From the NCBI GenBank assembly GCA_907164885.2, contig OU015492.1, positions 41,922,393-41,986,392 of the forward strand: a stretch of 64,000 nt of DNA, given 5' to 3'. The position numbers were made by a program, and so were the translations under genes. Origin of the DNA: Dolomedes plantarius. Its lineage: Eukaryota > Arthropoda > Arachnida > Araneae > Dolomedidae. The notes below the pieces were generated by a model. It made no database searches and was not told the origin of the DNA. It saw only the letters and a program-made list of their open reading frames with translations. Of the stretch, positions 24,361-37,486 are shown in pieces (position 1 is the first letter of the stretch; each line of letters opens with the position of its first letter).

Positions 24361-24710
24361 TAAGATCTGTTTTTCGTAGTTTTTTAACAGACGTATCATG
24401 ACCATGTAATGTAACTTTTTTGCACCAATTCTTAAAGGCTCTTTTTAAAAAACTTCATGTACAAAAGCAAATCCTTTAAATTATTGAACAACTGAAAGTA
24501 ATATTTGTTTCGACCTCAATTTGATGTGAAACCTCCTTCCCCTATTATTTCCCCAACCCATTCTAATAGGTAAAGGAGGCTTACGTCAAATTGAGGTCGG
24601 GACAAATATTACTTTCAATTTTCAATTTCCCCTTTAGAATTGGTACAAAGTAATTACATTACATCGTCCTGATACTCCTCTTATTGAACTTCGAAAAACA
24701 TATCTTGCAA
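24361..24710. repeat. Long imperfect inverted repeat (fold-back MITE)
   Basis: The left arm (about 24361-24537) and right arm (about 24573-24710) pair over GTAATATTTGT, CGACCTCAATTTGA, CACCAATTCTTAAAGG / CCTTTAGAATTGGT and ATCTGTTTTTCG. The loop is about 35 bases. No coding content. Confidence 0.75.
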
Positions 24711-24773
24711 TAAACCAGTATATTTTTAGTTAAGGACTATTTTAAACAAATGTTGTCATAGGGACATGACAGT

Positions 24774-26319
24774 AGTGTCACGGCCAGGGGCAGGAGCATT
24801 GAAAAGTACAGGGCAAAGTAAAATAATTGCTAAATGCAAGAAAGAAACATGGCAAATGACGGGCAATAAAAGAGAAGGGAAGAAAGCCAGCAATATACCG
24901 AAACGAAATTTAGAGATTGTGTTTGTAGCAAGAAATAGAAGATAAAAGTTGAAGAGAGTGAGTTCCACGAATAGAAGAAAAGAAAATTTATGATGGCTAT
25001 AAAACAGGCCACCCTGCTTGAAGCCGAAGCATGGGAAAGTTAAATTTGAGGGAGAATTTTATAAATCCCGCCCTCGATGCTCATTGGTAAAAAGGGGATT
25101 GAGAAGAGGCAGCCACGGACGAATGGCGATCGCATGGTAATAATATGATCAATGGAAATTATAAGAGGTGGAGTCAACATTAATAAGAAAATAATATGAA
25201 ATGAGAAATAGTGTGAAGGCAGAGATACCCTAACAAGTCAGAGTTAGTCAGAGGTTTTTAGAAATAGAAGTGGTGTCAAGGCACATATACCTATGAGGAG
25301 GGTGAGTTAGAAGTTTGGAGATACAAGTTGTCGAGCGCCCAGTATCCCGTGCCGTGGGTCTGCAAGGAGTGATGGAGTTAGAGAACCGACGATGAGCGAC
25401 GATGAGTGTCTCCTATGACTTACGGACCCTTATACCAGACAAGAAATTGCCCTAGTTCCGTGCGATGATAAATACAACGAAGTTCGACATTACGAGTGCC
25501 AGCTGCCCATAGTGATTCAACAGTCATCTTCCGAGGTACCTACTTTGAGTTTTCTTTTTATATTGCTATCATTGCTTCTCAGTGTGTAGCCATAATAATT
25601 AATATAGAGCGCGATGAGGATATTGTTTGAATATAAGATGTTAAGGAGATGACCGATAATTCGTACAAACAATTTAATATGATGTTATGCTTTATAAGAA
25701 TTAATTTAGTAGGAATGAAGTTAAGAGTAATATGTGTAGATGCAGTACGAAATATTGTCATAATAATTGAATGAATTAAATATATGTGTCGTAGTAATGA
25801 AGTTGAGAGTAATATGTGTAGATGAAGTACGAAAGATTGTCATAATAATTGAATGAATTAAATATATGTGTCGTAGTAATGAAATTGAGAGTAATATGTG
25901 TAGATGAAGTACGAAGGATTGTAATGATAATTGAATGAATTAAATATAGGTGTTGTGGTGAATTAATTTAGTAGGAATGAAGTTGAGAGTAATATGTGTA
26001 GATGAAGTACGAAATATTGCCAAAATAATTGAATGAGTTAAATATATGGGTCGTAAAGAATTAATTTAGTAGTAAAGAAGTTGTGAATAATGTGTAAATG
26101 CCGGAGGAAATATTTAGTAACTTGTAGCGTATTATTTATGTGTTAACAATCAATAAATTAATTTGTCAGTATAAACCAGAGTTGTTTCCATTATTTGGGA
26201 ATCACAATCAATCAATGTACTAACCACAATCTTTAAGCAATGAATTTAAAATCATAATCACAACATTAGTAAGTATAATTAATATTCTAATAAACCCCCA
26301 ACAATCTATTATATTAACA
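24774..26319 (+). mobile_element. Candidate long LTR (gypsy-type) with internal tandem repeats
   Basis: Begins TGTCACGGCCAGGGGC and may end ...TTAACA near 26319. It is GC-richer in its first 800 bp, with a TATA-like TATAAAACAGG (24998-25008) and an AATAAA at 26151. It carries no protein domain. The organisation (unique 5' half, AT-rich tandem repeats in the 3' half) resembles the LTR of the gypsy element at 58595. No convincing target duplication or second copy was found, so limits and identity are tentative. Confidence 0.4.
25690..26100 (+). repeat. Tandem repeat, four copies of about 84-105 bp
   Basis: Units contain GAAGTTGAGAGTAATATG, TGTAGATGAAGTACGAAA and ATAATTGAATGAATTAAAT. The last two copies include an extra GAATTAATTTAGTAG insert. 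It lies in the 3' half of the LTR-like unit. Confidence 0.9.
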
Positions 26320-29300
26320 TTTTCTCACTGCTACAAATGTATCGTCAAAAGAGGAGGCATTTCAGCTTACAAGCTATATGATAGGCTGAAAAGATCGTCA
26401 ATATGCATAACTGCATTGCGTGTATTTATTATTAATCAATATAATTTTTCTTATTTAGAGGATTTAATATGAAACATAAAATTCAGCAAAGTTTATTTAT
26501 AAGATTACCTTACATGCTACTTCTTTATGATGAATACGTTTTTCTTGAAGTGAATACTAACGGAATGAAATAGCGAAGTCAAATAAAATACTCACGGTTA
26601 AAAGTTACATTGATTTCTGCAGACAAAAAGTGGTATTTTTATCCCCAAAATTCTTTTAGTTCCAGGTAAGAAATGTTTATGAAGCAACTTATATTTCCTA
26701 AAAAATGTTTTACTATTCTTATAGGTATAAAGTTTTCTCCTCTGCCAACCACGCACAAAATTCAAGACAACTGACTTTCCAGAAATATAATGAAAGAAAA
26801 TAATTGTTTATTATAATTTAAAAACAAATCTTAGCAGGAATTATGAGAGAACTATATATGGGTCCTTTATTTCAAGAAATTTAATTTATTTGTCTGCAAA
26901 CTAAGTATTATTGTTCTTTAACAAAATATATCTCATTATCGAAAGTATTTTCTAGGTATGTCAGATTAATATTTTTATTTTTAGAATTTCGGTATCGCCC
27001 TTTCATTGTGCCACATGCCCTTTAGTTTTCAGTTATTTAGAAAATTATCTGATGAAAAATTATGACAATCTCTGTTGAACTTTTAATAAGCTATGCGGGT
27101 TTTTCTTCTGCTTATTTGTTTCAAGCTTATTGGTTAGGAAAATACATGCAGTAATTCAGTTAAGTTTAAGATTTGGAATGTTATTAACCAATTTGGCCAT
27201 TGAGCCATTGTTTCTAATAAAAATACTTTAATATATGCTAAGGGGAATTTATACGAAATGGGCTTCCTTCAGCACTGTATTTCTAATTATACTGCAATGG
27301 TAACAGCAATTAAAATTAGACGCTTTAAAGAACGATGAACAATAGATGATTATCCCTGTTCATTATGCATTATAAGACAAAGAAGCAATTTTCTACAAAA
27401 TGAGTTGATTTCGGATAGCTAGTCTAGAATAGTCTGAATATCGTTCTGATTAAATTAAATAGTTTCCCTGGCATTAATATCCAATATTCTGATTCCGAAA
27501 GAGATATTGAATATTGAATATTGAAGACTGGATTGGATTCTTGCAGAAATGTTAATCTCTTAAATATCACCTAATGAAATGGCTCCATGTAAATTTACGT
27601 TTATCTGTCCAAATACTCATGAAGAAAAATGGCTTATTTCGAGCAATTTTTGTTTTCATTTAGAAAGTGTAAAAAATGAAACATACACAAAAAATATCTT
27701 GTTCATAAATATTGATAAATATCATGAAATATATCATGTTTTTTAACATACTTCTATAAAGCATTAGAATTTATAGTATTAACATAGGGATGAGGATGTG
27801 TTGTGCCAGAATCTATTTTTGTTCTCGTAACAACTAGGCCGAAGTTTCAACAACTGAATTACACCAGGAGGAGGTCCTATTTCTCTAATACCACTCCTTA
27901 TATCTAACTATTTCATTTTTAAGCCAACGACACTGGATACTGGTTGTAAAACAACGTTTCTATTCATTTTTTTTTGATCGAATCAAACCCAAATCACCTT
28001 TTATTGACTCTAAACTACCTCTGCGATGAGAAGAGCTTTTACTTTAAATTATGCTCTTCAAAATCTTTACTGTAAGAATAGAGTTTGTATTCTCAATGTA
28101 ACTTTCTTAAACTGCAGACTAATCGTTAAGTTAAAAATGTTTTAACTTTTAAGGCTGAATACTTTTGAAAACTTTATTTTACTGAAATAATTGTTTGAAG
28201 TTGTAAAATAAGGTGTATTTCTTCACACACTTTAACTTTGTTATAATGCATGATCATAAGTTCCACACATTATAACCACGTAAGTTCCACTGTAATTATT
28301 CGTATTACATACTAGCTGAATACACGACATTCGCTACGGAGTACATTCAAATCAACAGTCAATGTATGCAATTAATGGCAAAAAAAATTTTTAAAAATCC
28401 TAATGATATTTTTATAGACAAATTAATGTAGAAGAAAATATTCAAACTAAATACAACGGTCAATGTATGCAATTAATTTTATGTTTAATATCCATAAAAC
28501 ATACTAATTTTAATTAAATTCTTAAAAAACTTTCATCTCAGTTAGTATAGTCGTTAAATTTGATCTTTTACCGTATTTATTTTGTCAATTTATTTCGTTG
28601 TTATGCACGTGGTACATTCTTAATTTGAAGTATCACAAAAAGAAAAGAAACCAATGTGATCAGCATTTAATAAATTAAATTCTAAAAATTAATCTTTCAA
28701 AATTCCCCAAAAATCAGAAAATGGAGGCAAAGATTCGAAAAGGATATCACTTTAAAGGAATTTTTATAATAATTCTCGTGATATAAATTTTATAACCCTC
28801 AGATTATTTTAAATGCAAACTTTAAAGAATGTTAAAAAACAGCTTAAAAATTTAATTTAAAAAAATCTAAGAGGAATATTTCAAAAATATTGCTTAGTGC
28901 ACCCTTACATTATAAGAAGAATCAGCATGCAAAATTTCAACCCTTTAGGTCCAGCGGTTTGGTCTGTGCGTTATCTGTCAGTTACGGAACTGTTTTATAT
29001 AGATAGATTTTGTATCGAGAGATAAATGTAAGTATCTCCAAAGTAGCCCGAGGGGTAAGCAGATAAACTTTTATCATAAATGAAAACGTTACTTTTAGGC
29101 AGCAAACAAGAAAACTGAGCTGCAATTTTATAAGGCTTCTTGTAACACTGAATTTACTGCTTCCAGTTGGCTCAATGCTACAACAGGCACATTAAGGTAA
29201 TATACATAGTGAAATCTGACTACAAAAAAGTTGACATGAATCAACATGAATGTGCTACTATTTAAACAAATTAACGCAATTTAAATACTTAATAAAATTT

Positions 29301-30605
29301 TAGTTCATTTTGTTTTCCACGTTTTGCCTGTAACATAACAGCGGTGATTTGAATAATTGAAATTAAGAGTTGAGGAGTATTCGATACTTAAGTTTTTGAA
29401 AAGGTTATCAAAAATAACTCAAGAACTTTTTAATCTGCTTTTGGTGTGAATGAGTCAGTTTGTATTCCTATAAAATAATGTTACATTAATTCTGACTGTT
29501 CGTTGGTTCATAATGATCTCCCTGTAACTTACGAATTATTAACACAAAATATAAAATAGTAAAAAAAAGTAGAAGTTTAACTCAGAGATCCTGATTAAAT
29601 TCATTCATAATTTGTAGATAAATTTGTTTACGTGTTCCTAAATATGTAAGCCTTACACTATTTAAATGTAAAATCTTTCCTTAACCAATGCACAGCAGTG
29701 TTTCTTTCCTTATATCTGTCTCATTTCTATTTTCATTAACAGATGGACATAAATTTTTTTGTCATCAGTCCAATGACTCGTCTGTAAGTCAAAGGTTTTT
29801 AAAAATATGTTATACTGTACAATGTCTACGACGAGTACAACGTCTAAAAATTTTATTCCAGGATTGAATCTTTGCACATCCTGTCATATTTTAGAAAAGA
29901 GATATTTTACTTTTTTTACTTTTTTTGGCAACATGAAAGATATTTTCTTCAAGAATTTTAGACAACCATCATAATGTTAGCAATAAGTCATCGATCCCAA
30001 CTTTCTGTATTTACATATATTTTATGTTTGCGCAATCAGATGTAATAAGCAAGCAATTTCTAAAACTGATGTAAATATTTAAATACAGGAATGAATATAT
30101 GATGAACTGCACTTTAAACTTTTTTTGTCAAACCTTCTTGTAAATCAGCCTACGTGTCGTAATAATTTAGCTTTAAATGCTTGTTTTCATGAACGTAAAC
30201 ATCACCAGATGTGTCCATAAAAACGTCTGAGGAATAATTTTTTGGTAAAGTACAACGTAATTATTAATTTCAGCATAGAAAGAACACATTCAGGCCACCA
30301 ATTAATGCTTCCTAAAACGAAAAATACAGAAATTCAAATTTATTGTCTACCATAAAAATTTCCACTGAAGTTACTTCCTGAAGTCGATATCACAGAATGT
30401 CTAGACAAACAGATTACCTTCGTGTTGTGCTGCTAAAATTAAAAATTCAACTACGGTGTAAGGGAGTAAGTACTTTACTTTGATTAACTTTCTGGCTTCT
30501 TTCATTTATTTATTTGCTATTCTTTATATGATAGTACTATCCTGCTTTCAGTTTAACTTTTTTGTCAGAGATGCAAATCGAAAGTGAAGACGATTTGCGC
30601 TCCCC

Positions 30606-30608
<3 letters not shown>
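26320..30608. other. Long AT-rich stretch with no recognised feature
   Basis: 4.3 kb without a recognisable gene or element. A short direct repeat (TCAATGTATGCAATTAAT) occurs near 28360 and again near 28460. Stop codons are dense in all frames. Confidence 0.45.

Positions 30609-30656
<48 letters not shown>
30609..30656. repeat. (TA)n microsatellite
   Basis: TA run abutting the left end of the pogo-like element. A shorter TA run (32671-32691) abuts the right end. Confidence 0.95.
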
Positions 30657-30660
<4 letters not shown>

Positions 30661-32670
30661 ACTCTAGGATAGATGGCCATAGTTTTTAAAGATTGAAATA
30701 AAAATTCTTAGAATGCAACCACGAGAAATATTTATGCATATTTAAAATTCTTATACATATACTCATCATATTTTGGTCAAAAAATTATTCAACATTAAGA
30801 ACAAAAGTTGGAAACATAGTTTGAAATTAAAATGGCAGATGGCCATCTCTCCTTCAAGCCGAGGAGAGATGGCCATCCAATCAAGAAAGAGAAAGTGAAG
30901 TTAAAATAACAAAAAGCAACACATTTCATATATTTAATCATGAAAAACATATAGCAATTTGTAAAGATGGAATTATATCATGGAAAATGAGTGAATAAAA
31001 TTCGAATAAACAACATTTGAAGTATAATTTCAACCCTTCACTTTTTGCAAAATTTTACCACATTTTTGGCAAAGGTCTTGATAGTTTGTACACGTTTCAT
31101 GGAATCACTACAGGCACCTTATGCACTTTATCCAGTCATCATTTGTGGTCGTGGTATTGTATTCTTCTCCGCAACCAACACAATTATCCTCATCAAATTC
31201 TATTCCCTCGGAATCTGTAGAATCTGATAATTTCAAATGTATTTCATCTTCTTCGCTACTGGAAGTGTCATGTTTTTGTTTTTTCTCGCGTTTATTTTAG
31301 ACTTTTTACTGGTTTTAAGCTTATTTATCAACTTTATTTGTTTCTGGGATGAAAGTTTTCGACGTTTGTCAGTATTTTCTGGTGATGTCAAAAGCATAGC
31401 TACCTGTTTGGTGCGTTTTCTAACTGCTTTTGTCATGGTTACATTAGGAACTGGTGCAATATCATAAAGTACTTTTGTTGGTGATGGAGCAGTTCCATTC
31501 TTTTCGGCTAAAACTAAGCTAGGTCGATTGTTCAACTGCAATCCGGACTCATCCATATTAAAAATGTTCGAGGGTTTATCAAACTACTCATTTTCTTCAA
31601 GAGTGTCATGGAGTAGTTTCAAGTAGGCATCTATCTCTTCACGATTCATAGCTTCACTTCTACCTTCAGCTTTTCTGATTGATCTATCAGAATTACGAAT
31701 TAGGAATAGACTTAGCCAAATATACCAAGCCTTTTACCTTATATAATTAAAACGGTGCTTTGTATCCAATTTTGTGGCATATTCAAAAGCGAGAATTCTC
31801 GAGTAAATGGGAATCCTTGCTTCTGCATTCGTTTACTGTGCTTTACTAATCTTTCTTCGTTTTCTTTTCCAAACATCGGACCAGGACCCATGCTGCCTTT
31901 ATTGGAAGTATTGGTCTTCAATCGGTGATCCAAAGTCTTGCGTGAATGTGAAATGCTACAGACGCTCCTTTTACCGAATATGATCCAGTTTGCACAGCCT
32001 CTATTGCCTTAGACAAATAATTTTGTCTACAGGTCCCTCGGTTTGAATGAGGCTTTCTTATGTATTTATTCGACATCTTGAAAAACTGGGAAAAAACATC
32101 GTTTGGCATATTATATTATTATTATTATTGAAATATTTATATTACTTAAAATTGAAACAATTATATCAATTAATATTATTATAAAAATAAAAGTTATATA
32201 ATTCTTTTAAATATAATTATATTTAGTTAAAATCCTCACTTCGTATAATTTTGAAATATTGATTAAATGTGGTCATCTATCGTCGATTTTATGTTGCGAT
32301 CTATCCTGAAATTGAAGGACAGATGGTCACCAAATTTAAAACTTCACTCCGCCATTGTACATCTTTGTTTTAGGCTTAGAAGCAAAGATTGGTTTATATA
32401 CGTACCTTAAGAGTCCAAAAAGTAAAAAGAATAGTAACGTACTTATTGCAAAACATTCAGATACCTAACTCAACAAAAATATTCAACCACTCAATTAAAT
32501 AAACATTAAAATTTCACTTACTTTTTATAATCGAAAAAAAGCTGTACCTCGCAATGAATGAAATCGTTGAACACTTTCTACGAAAAAAGTTTAAACTGCC
32601 ATTTATGATCAAGTTTTAGAAATAATTTGACTGGTCATCTCTCTGTATGGCCGTCTATCCTAGAGTTACC
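30657..32670 (-). mobile_element. Pogo/Tigger-like DNA transposon (defective)
   Basis: 2.0 kb with inverted ends of about 25 bp: GGTAACTCTAGGATAGATGG on the left and, reverse-complemented, GGTAACTCTAGGATAGACGG on the right. The subterminal block GATGGCCAT is repeated near both ends (for example 30837-30875 and 32270-32330). It sits inside a TA microsatellite, consistent with TA target choice. It contains a degraded transposase on the minus strand. Placement in the pogo group rests on the Psq-like HTH and the MDESG motif. Confidence 0.85.
31030..32076 (-). pseudogene. Pogo-like transposase with C-terminal zinc finger, core deleted
   Basis: Starts at the ATG at 32074-32076 (MSNKYIRKPHSNRG), followed by a Psq-type HTH (KAIEAVQTGSYSVKGASVAF). 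A second frame carries a segment typical between HTH and catalytic domain (FGKENEERLVKHSKRM, KQGFPFTREF). A third frame has NREEIDAYLKLLHD and then FNMDESGLQLNN, with the first catalytic Asp. The rest of the DDE domain, with the second Asp and last acidic residue, is missing: the frame goes directly to a basic tail (KAVRKRTKQVAMLLTSPEN, KTSKKSKINARK). After a stop comes a cysteine-rich finger (CVGCGEEY...WIKCIRC..WFHETC...CQKCG), a PHD/RING-like zinc-binding pattern that some arthropod pogo transposases carry at their C-terminus. Several frameshifts and stops; non-functional. Confidence 0.8.
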
Positions 32671-32817
32671 TATATATATATATATATATATTGGTCGGAT
32701 ATTCAAATTTGAACTCTTTTACGCCCGCAGACGATAATTTGTGGCAGCAATTGCAATTTACCTATCGTAGAATAAATCGTATGGTAATAGTAAAGCAATA
32801 ACGAAAAGTCCTATATT
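32671..32817. other. TA run and short non-coding spacer
   Basis: TA microsatellite to 32691, then unremarkable sequence up to a small tandem repeat. Confidence 0.5.
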
Positions 32818-32896
32818 TCGGGACATATTTCAGGAGACATATTTTAGTTCGGGACATATTTCGGGAGACATATTTTAGTTCGGGACATATTTTAGA
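32818..32896. repeat. Short tandem repeat, about 32-bp unit, 2.4 copies
   Basis: Unit built of CGGGACATATTT followed by C(A/G)GGAGACATATTTTAGTT. Confidence 0.9.
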
Positions 32897-34309
32897 ACAA
32901 TTACCGTTGTAACAAAACTCTAAACTAACCAATTTATGAAATTTAGTAATAACCAATACTTGTTATTTATAGTGGCTTATTTATTTATGATGTCTAATAT
33001 AGTACATTTACACTATGGAACCTTGGAGGACGAAAAAAAAGGTATTCGCAAAAATAGATAGCATGTTCTGGTTCCGACACCCGTGGAAGCAGCTCTCTGT
33101 ATATAGAGAGATGATGGTCTCATGTCTAATTCTAAAACCATGGAAAAGCGCAAAGAATGTTCATTACAGTTTACGAATAAATTACTAGTTGTCTGGTGGA
33201 CACCCACGGTGTGTCAGTCTAAAAGTTTTGTTTAGAAATCACTCAATGAAACCAGCTGATAGAAATTATCTTACATGAAGTGTAACCATAAGTTACACGT
33301 CGGATACATACAATAACATGCTTGCTATCAGTTATTCTTAAATGCCCTTGGCACGTAGCCAGTTGGATGAACTAGGCGTTGACATTTTTAGAACCCGGAT
33401 GCATTTTCATATTCTTGTTACCACAATAGTACTACAGTTCATTAGATTACCGCTTGTTCACTCTATTAACTTGTTTCTTCGAAAGGGAAAAATATGAGAT
33501 CCTAGAATATCGTGCCATAATTTGGAGGGGAAATGAAAGAACCCATTTACACAGAAAATAGAGGGCGTCGGATTTGGGTCTCAGCGGGGTGGTATCATAC
33601 CTTATAGGGAATTAAAATATAACAAGGGGTAACGGAGATTTCGCTGTTCATTAAACCTTAAAACTCATTAAAATTAATGAATACCTTCGCATTGTTAAAT
33701 TTTGAAATCCAAAGTATCTATAATTTAATTTATACTAGTTGAAGTGTTCTTATTTATTACTGAAATATTTTGAAACGAATATGAACTTTTATTCAAAAAA
33801 CCCTTTTCTCTTTGTTTAAATCTATATGTAAAGCAAATAAACCTTAAGAACAATCAAATATGAACTTGTGACTTATTTTAATGTATTTGTTCCCCTAATA
33901 AATCTATAACATGGAGGTTCAATTATGCGATTCAATTATGCACTTTACAAATTAACGAAACTTAGGGATATAATTTTTCAATGCCTAAAAATATCACTGA
34001 TTTCATCCGTAGTTAATCTGCTTATTTGTCATTGAAATATTTTATGAAGAATTTCAGCTGCAAAGAAATAAGCAATTTTCCTTTGTTGCTAAAATGAGGA
34101 AACTTTGTAGGGACTGAAGCTTTTTGAGCAGTAAATTATAAACTTAGAACTTGCAGTAACGTAAGTATTATAATGCATAATTTGAATAAAATGAAACATT
34201 TGAGCAGGAAATCATTAATACGGAACGTGCCCTGAGTAAGTTGATATACAAACATAGGTTGGTAGAGATTCCTTACACACAATATTAAATCTTTCAATAT
34301 TTTATATAG
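32897..34309. other. Non-coding stretch
   Basis: Slightly GC-richer near 33050-33220 (a 64-codon minus frame without recognisable family) and near 33540-33610; otherwise AT-rich. No supportable gene. Confidence 0.4.
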
Positions 34310-34313
34310 CTAA

Positions 34314-35033
34314 AGGGGATGGTGGACTTTCAAATTACCAAAAATTGAGCAAAAATTGGAATTTTTTGGGGTGATGTATTAATATTTTAAAAACATGTAA
34401 ATATTGGAATGAAATGCATTTAAAATATGTAGTGAAAAGTAAAATGAAAACTTGGTGGCTTTACAAAAGTTGGGATTAAAGGTAGGTGAAAAAACATGTT
34501 TTAAATATATTTTTCTCAAAATGAGTAATTTCCAGATTTGCAAGTCTTTAAAATGCTCCTTGCGTCATAATTTTTGACGAAAGTTTATGAAATTTATAAT
34601 AAAGACTCCTGTAATACATGAAAATAAAGTTATGTATCCATTTTACGATTCGAGGTCATTAAGGTTATCAAAGTTTAACTTAAGTGTACAAAAGTACAAA
34701 AATTTCAAGAAAATTCAGAGTACACGCATAAAAATATTTCCTGAAAATTAACTATTCAACGAAAGTACAAAAAATTACATAACTCTGTTCACAAAGTACT
34801 TATAAGGAATATAAATGCAAAATTAAGGGGAAAAGTTTAAAATTGAGTCGCAAGGAACATTTTAAAGAAGGGTAATTTAATTTCAATTTTTTAATTATAA
34901 AATATTTTTTTAAAAATATCTATAAAATTTTATAAGGTGTTTAATATTGTTAGACTTTAATGAATATATAAGCAAAGTTTCATATCTCTGTGGCAAAAAT
35001 TTCAAAAATCGCTGTGAAAGGTCCACCATCCCC
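34314..35033. mobile_element. TTAA-type non-autonomous element (group 1)
   Basis: 720 bp. The left end is AGGGGATGGTGGACTTTCAA preceded by CTAA; the right end, reverse-complemented, is GGGGATGGTGGACCTTTCA followed by TTAA (35034-35037). The interior is AT-rich with no frame of note. TTAA flanks and GGGG ends are shared with 45849-46608 and 58637-59464. A TTAA target suggests a piggyBac-type mobiliser, but none is encoded in the window. Confidence 0.8.
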
Positions 35034-35037
35034 TTAA

Positions 35038-37167
35038 AATTACATAATATTTAAATATCTAAAATAGTTTATATGGTTATTAGGTTGATTTATTATTGAA
35101 ATGTTTTGCAATAAATCTTAACTATAAAAAATACCTTCGCTTCTTTAATGTAATATGAAATACATTATGAAAAGTGAAACATTGAATAAACCTGGAATCC
35201 CTCCTGAACAACAGGCAGCAAATGAACCATTTAAATGTACGGACATGTCCCGAGCTACGAAACCTTAAAGCGTACATCTCGCAGATTGCAACTATAATAC
35301 ATTGCATTTAAAACAAAATAAGATAGCAAGTCCAAAATGACATTTGTTTTGAAAAATGATTCTATTTGTTTCGCCTGCAAGCAATAAATAATGACATACT
35401 AACTCAAATTAAACTTCCTCTTTTAGAAATGACCTTCTCTTAGAAATATTTTCGACAAATTGCAACGACCTCTAAAGCAAATTTAATTACTAATAAAACT
35501 GAGTATATCTCTTAAATAATGCTACAGTGTAACTAATAATTGATTTTCCTTTAAATGATTTCCATTGTACTTGAAGGCATGTACGTATATTTAAAAATTG
35601 AAGATAATACAATAACATAATACAATATACATACAAAAATATACGGACGGAATATATCTTAAACTTTAAATTTTGCTTTGTTTTACCATGAGACTTTACA
35701 ACTGAGCAAAAAAAATAATTTTCATATTAAAAAGAAACACTCTTACTTTTTATACTAAGTATGAAGAAAAGATCTCTTTATCGATCAAGAACTTTAAGTT
35801 TTATATATATACTGGGAAACTTTTTTTTATAGCTATAAGAATATTAATATCTCATCGCATGTTACAAAATAGAAATAAATGGATTTCTCTTATAAGTTTC
35901 TAACGGCTCCAAAAATGCAAGAAATCTAGTTCTTTTTGTCGTCTAAAGAGCAAATTCTTAGAGAAAGAAAAATTGCCCAGTTAGGAAACATAAAGAAGAA
36001 AATCCTATTATTTAGAATTTTTCCGCAAGCAAAGCGAAACTGTTGCCAACACAAAAACAAAAATATATAATCTCAACATATTAAACGGAATTATGACAAC
36101 ATGTTTACTTGCACTGGAAGAGAATTTTAGTGAAAACGAATAACGTAAAGTAGTCGCATATAATTCGTAGTATTTCCTTATGCATTAAATGTATAGGAAA
36201 AAAATAGAATAAGTTTTGTATATTTGAGCATTTTTTTTCTCGTTAAAGATTCGTTCGAGATAGAAAAAGAAAATATACAGTTTTTCATACTTCCTAATGG
36301 CAACACAGAGCAGATTTTAGACAACATTGTTCCGTATATGAAAAAGGTATATTTGCATAAACACATAAATTATATAAGCGTAGTATTTAAGGTGCGTTAA
36401 ATTTGTTTTATTTATTTTGTTCCAGTTTTGCTTCTCTTTGATTCTTTTTTCTGCTGGTCTCAAAATCTTTATTGCTATTGCTTTTCAATATAGCAGAAAG
36501 ATATTTTTAAGTTTATTGCAAATTCATTCAGAATATCTAACCAGCTATGGATGGGTTTAATACGTTTAACTCACAAAAGTCATTTGTCATTTTTAGCAAA
36601 ACTGCCTCTTTATAATTAATTACAAAGAAAGTCACCGAAGCCCTTTTTTTCCCTCCTTTCTCCCCCCAAAGGCGTGAATTATAAGCTTAATGATGAATTT
36701 TTGTGCGCTTGTTCTAATTTTGTTCTTAGCCTAAAAGAAAGATGACTTGAATAAATACACTTTTCTTATACCAGGAATTTATTCCCTGGTATTAATTCCT
36801 CTGTGTTATCAGGATACCTCCACGCGTTGTGATCTGTTTTCATTCTTTTTGATTAATGATAATGGCATTAATAATTTGTAAACTGTCATCCGTACGCACA
36901 AAATAAGAATGCGCTTTGATACAGTAGGGATTTGCTTTTTTTCTCTCCTTCGTTACTCTGTGATTAAAAAAAACTAATAATTTGAAAGACCCGAAATGTG
37001 GAAGGATTTTTTCTTTAATTACTCTCTGCTTTCTTTTAAATATTTGAAAATTATTTTGGTAAGCATTGTATTCAAAATTAGTTTAGTTTTGTAGTGCAGT
37101 GTTAAAACGTTATTTAACAAATTTTCCGAACTACTAAAACTGTTGATGTGTGATAAGTTAATAAAAT
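35038..37167. other. AT-rich non-coding stretch
   Basis: No gene recognised. A small hairpin (ATACCAGGAAT / ATTCCCTGGTAT, with one bulge) lies near 36769-36795. Confidence 0.4.
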
Positions 37168-37282
37168 ACAGGGTTATCAGGAAAGAATCCTCCGATTACA
37201 AAATTTAATATTATCTATAATTGCAAACAGAAAATTATAATTAATATGTCATTGTAAAGGAAAAATGTTAAAATTTTCTTCA

Positions 37283-37392
37283 TGGGTGTTCGATATGATT
37301 TCCTTTAGTCGCCCGTATAATATCATTGCGATATGCCATTTCTTGCCAAACACGTTGTAATGTTTCACTATTAACTGTTTGTAAAGTATCCC
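37283..37392 (-). pseudogene. Transposase C-terminal tail, left-arm copy
   Basis: The minus strand reads ...LQTVNSETLQRVWQEMAY then RNDIIRATKGNHIEH. This is the C-terminal tail typical of the mariner-related transposases that carry a DUF4817 HTH (family pattern ...LxRVWxELxYRLDxCRVTxGxHIEHL). It mirrors the tail in the right arm. No start, no catalytic domain. Confidence 0.75.
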
Positions 37393-37486
37393 TATTAACT
37401 ATTTATAAAACCCGACATCTCAGAGTCTCAGAAGGTGGTACAACCTGTGTAAAGTCAAAATCCCAGGGCAGCCATGTGTTTCAGCA

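Noticed and set aside
26320..30608. Host gene exons in the long AT-rich region
   Set aside because: No frame with convincing composition, splice context or known protein motif; stop codons are dense in all frames.
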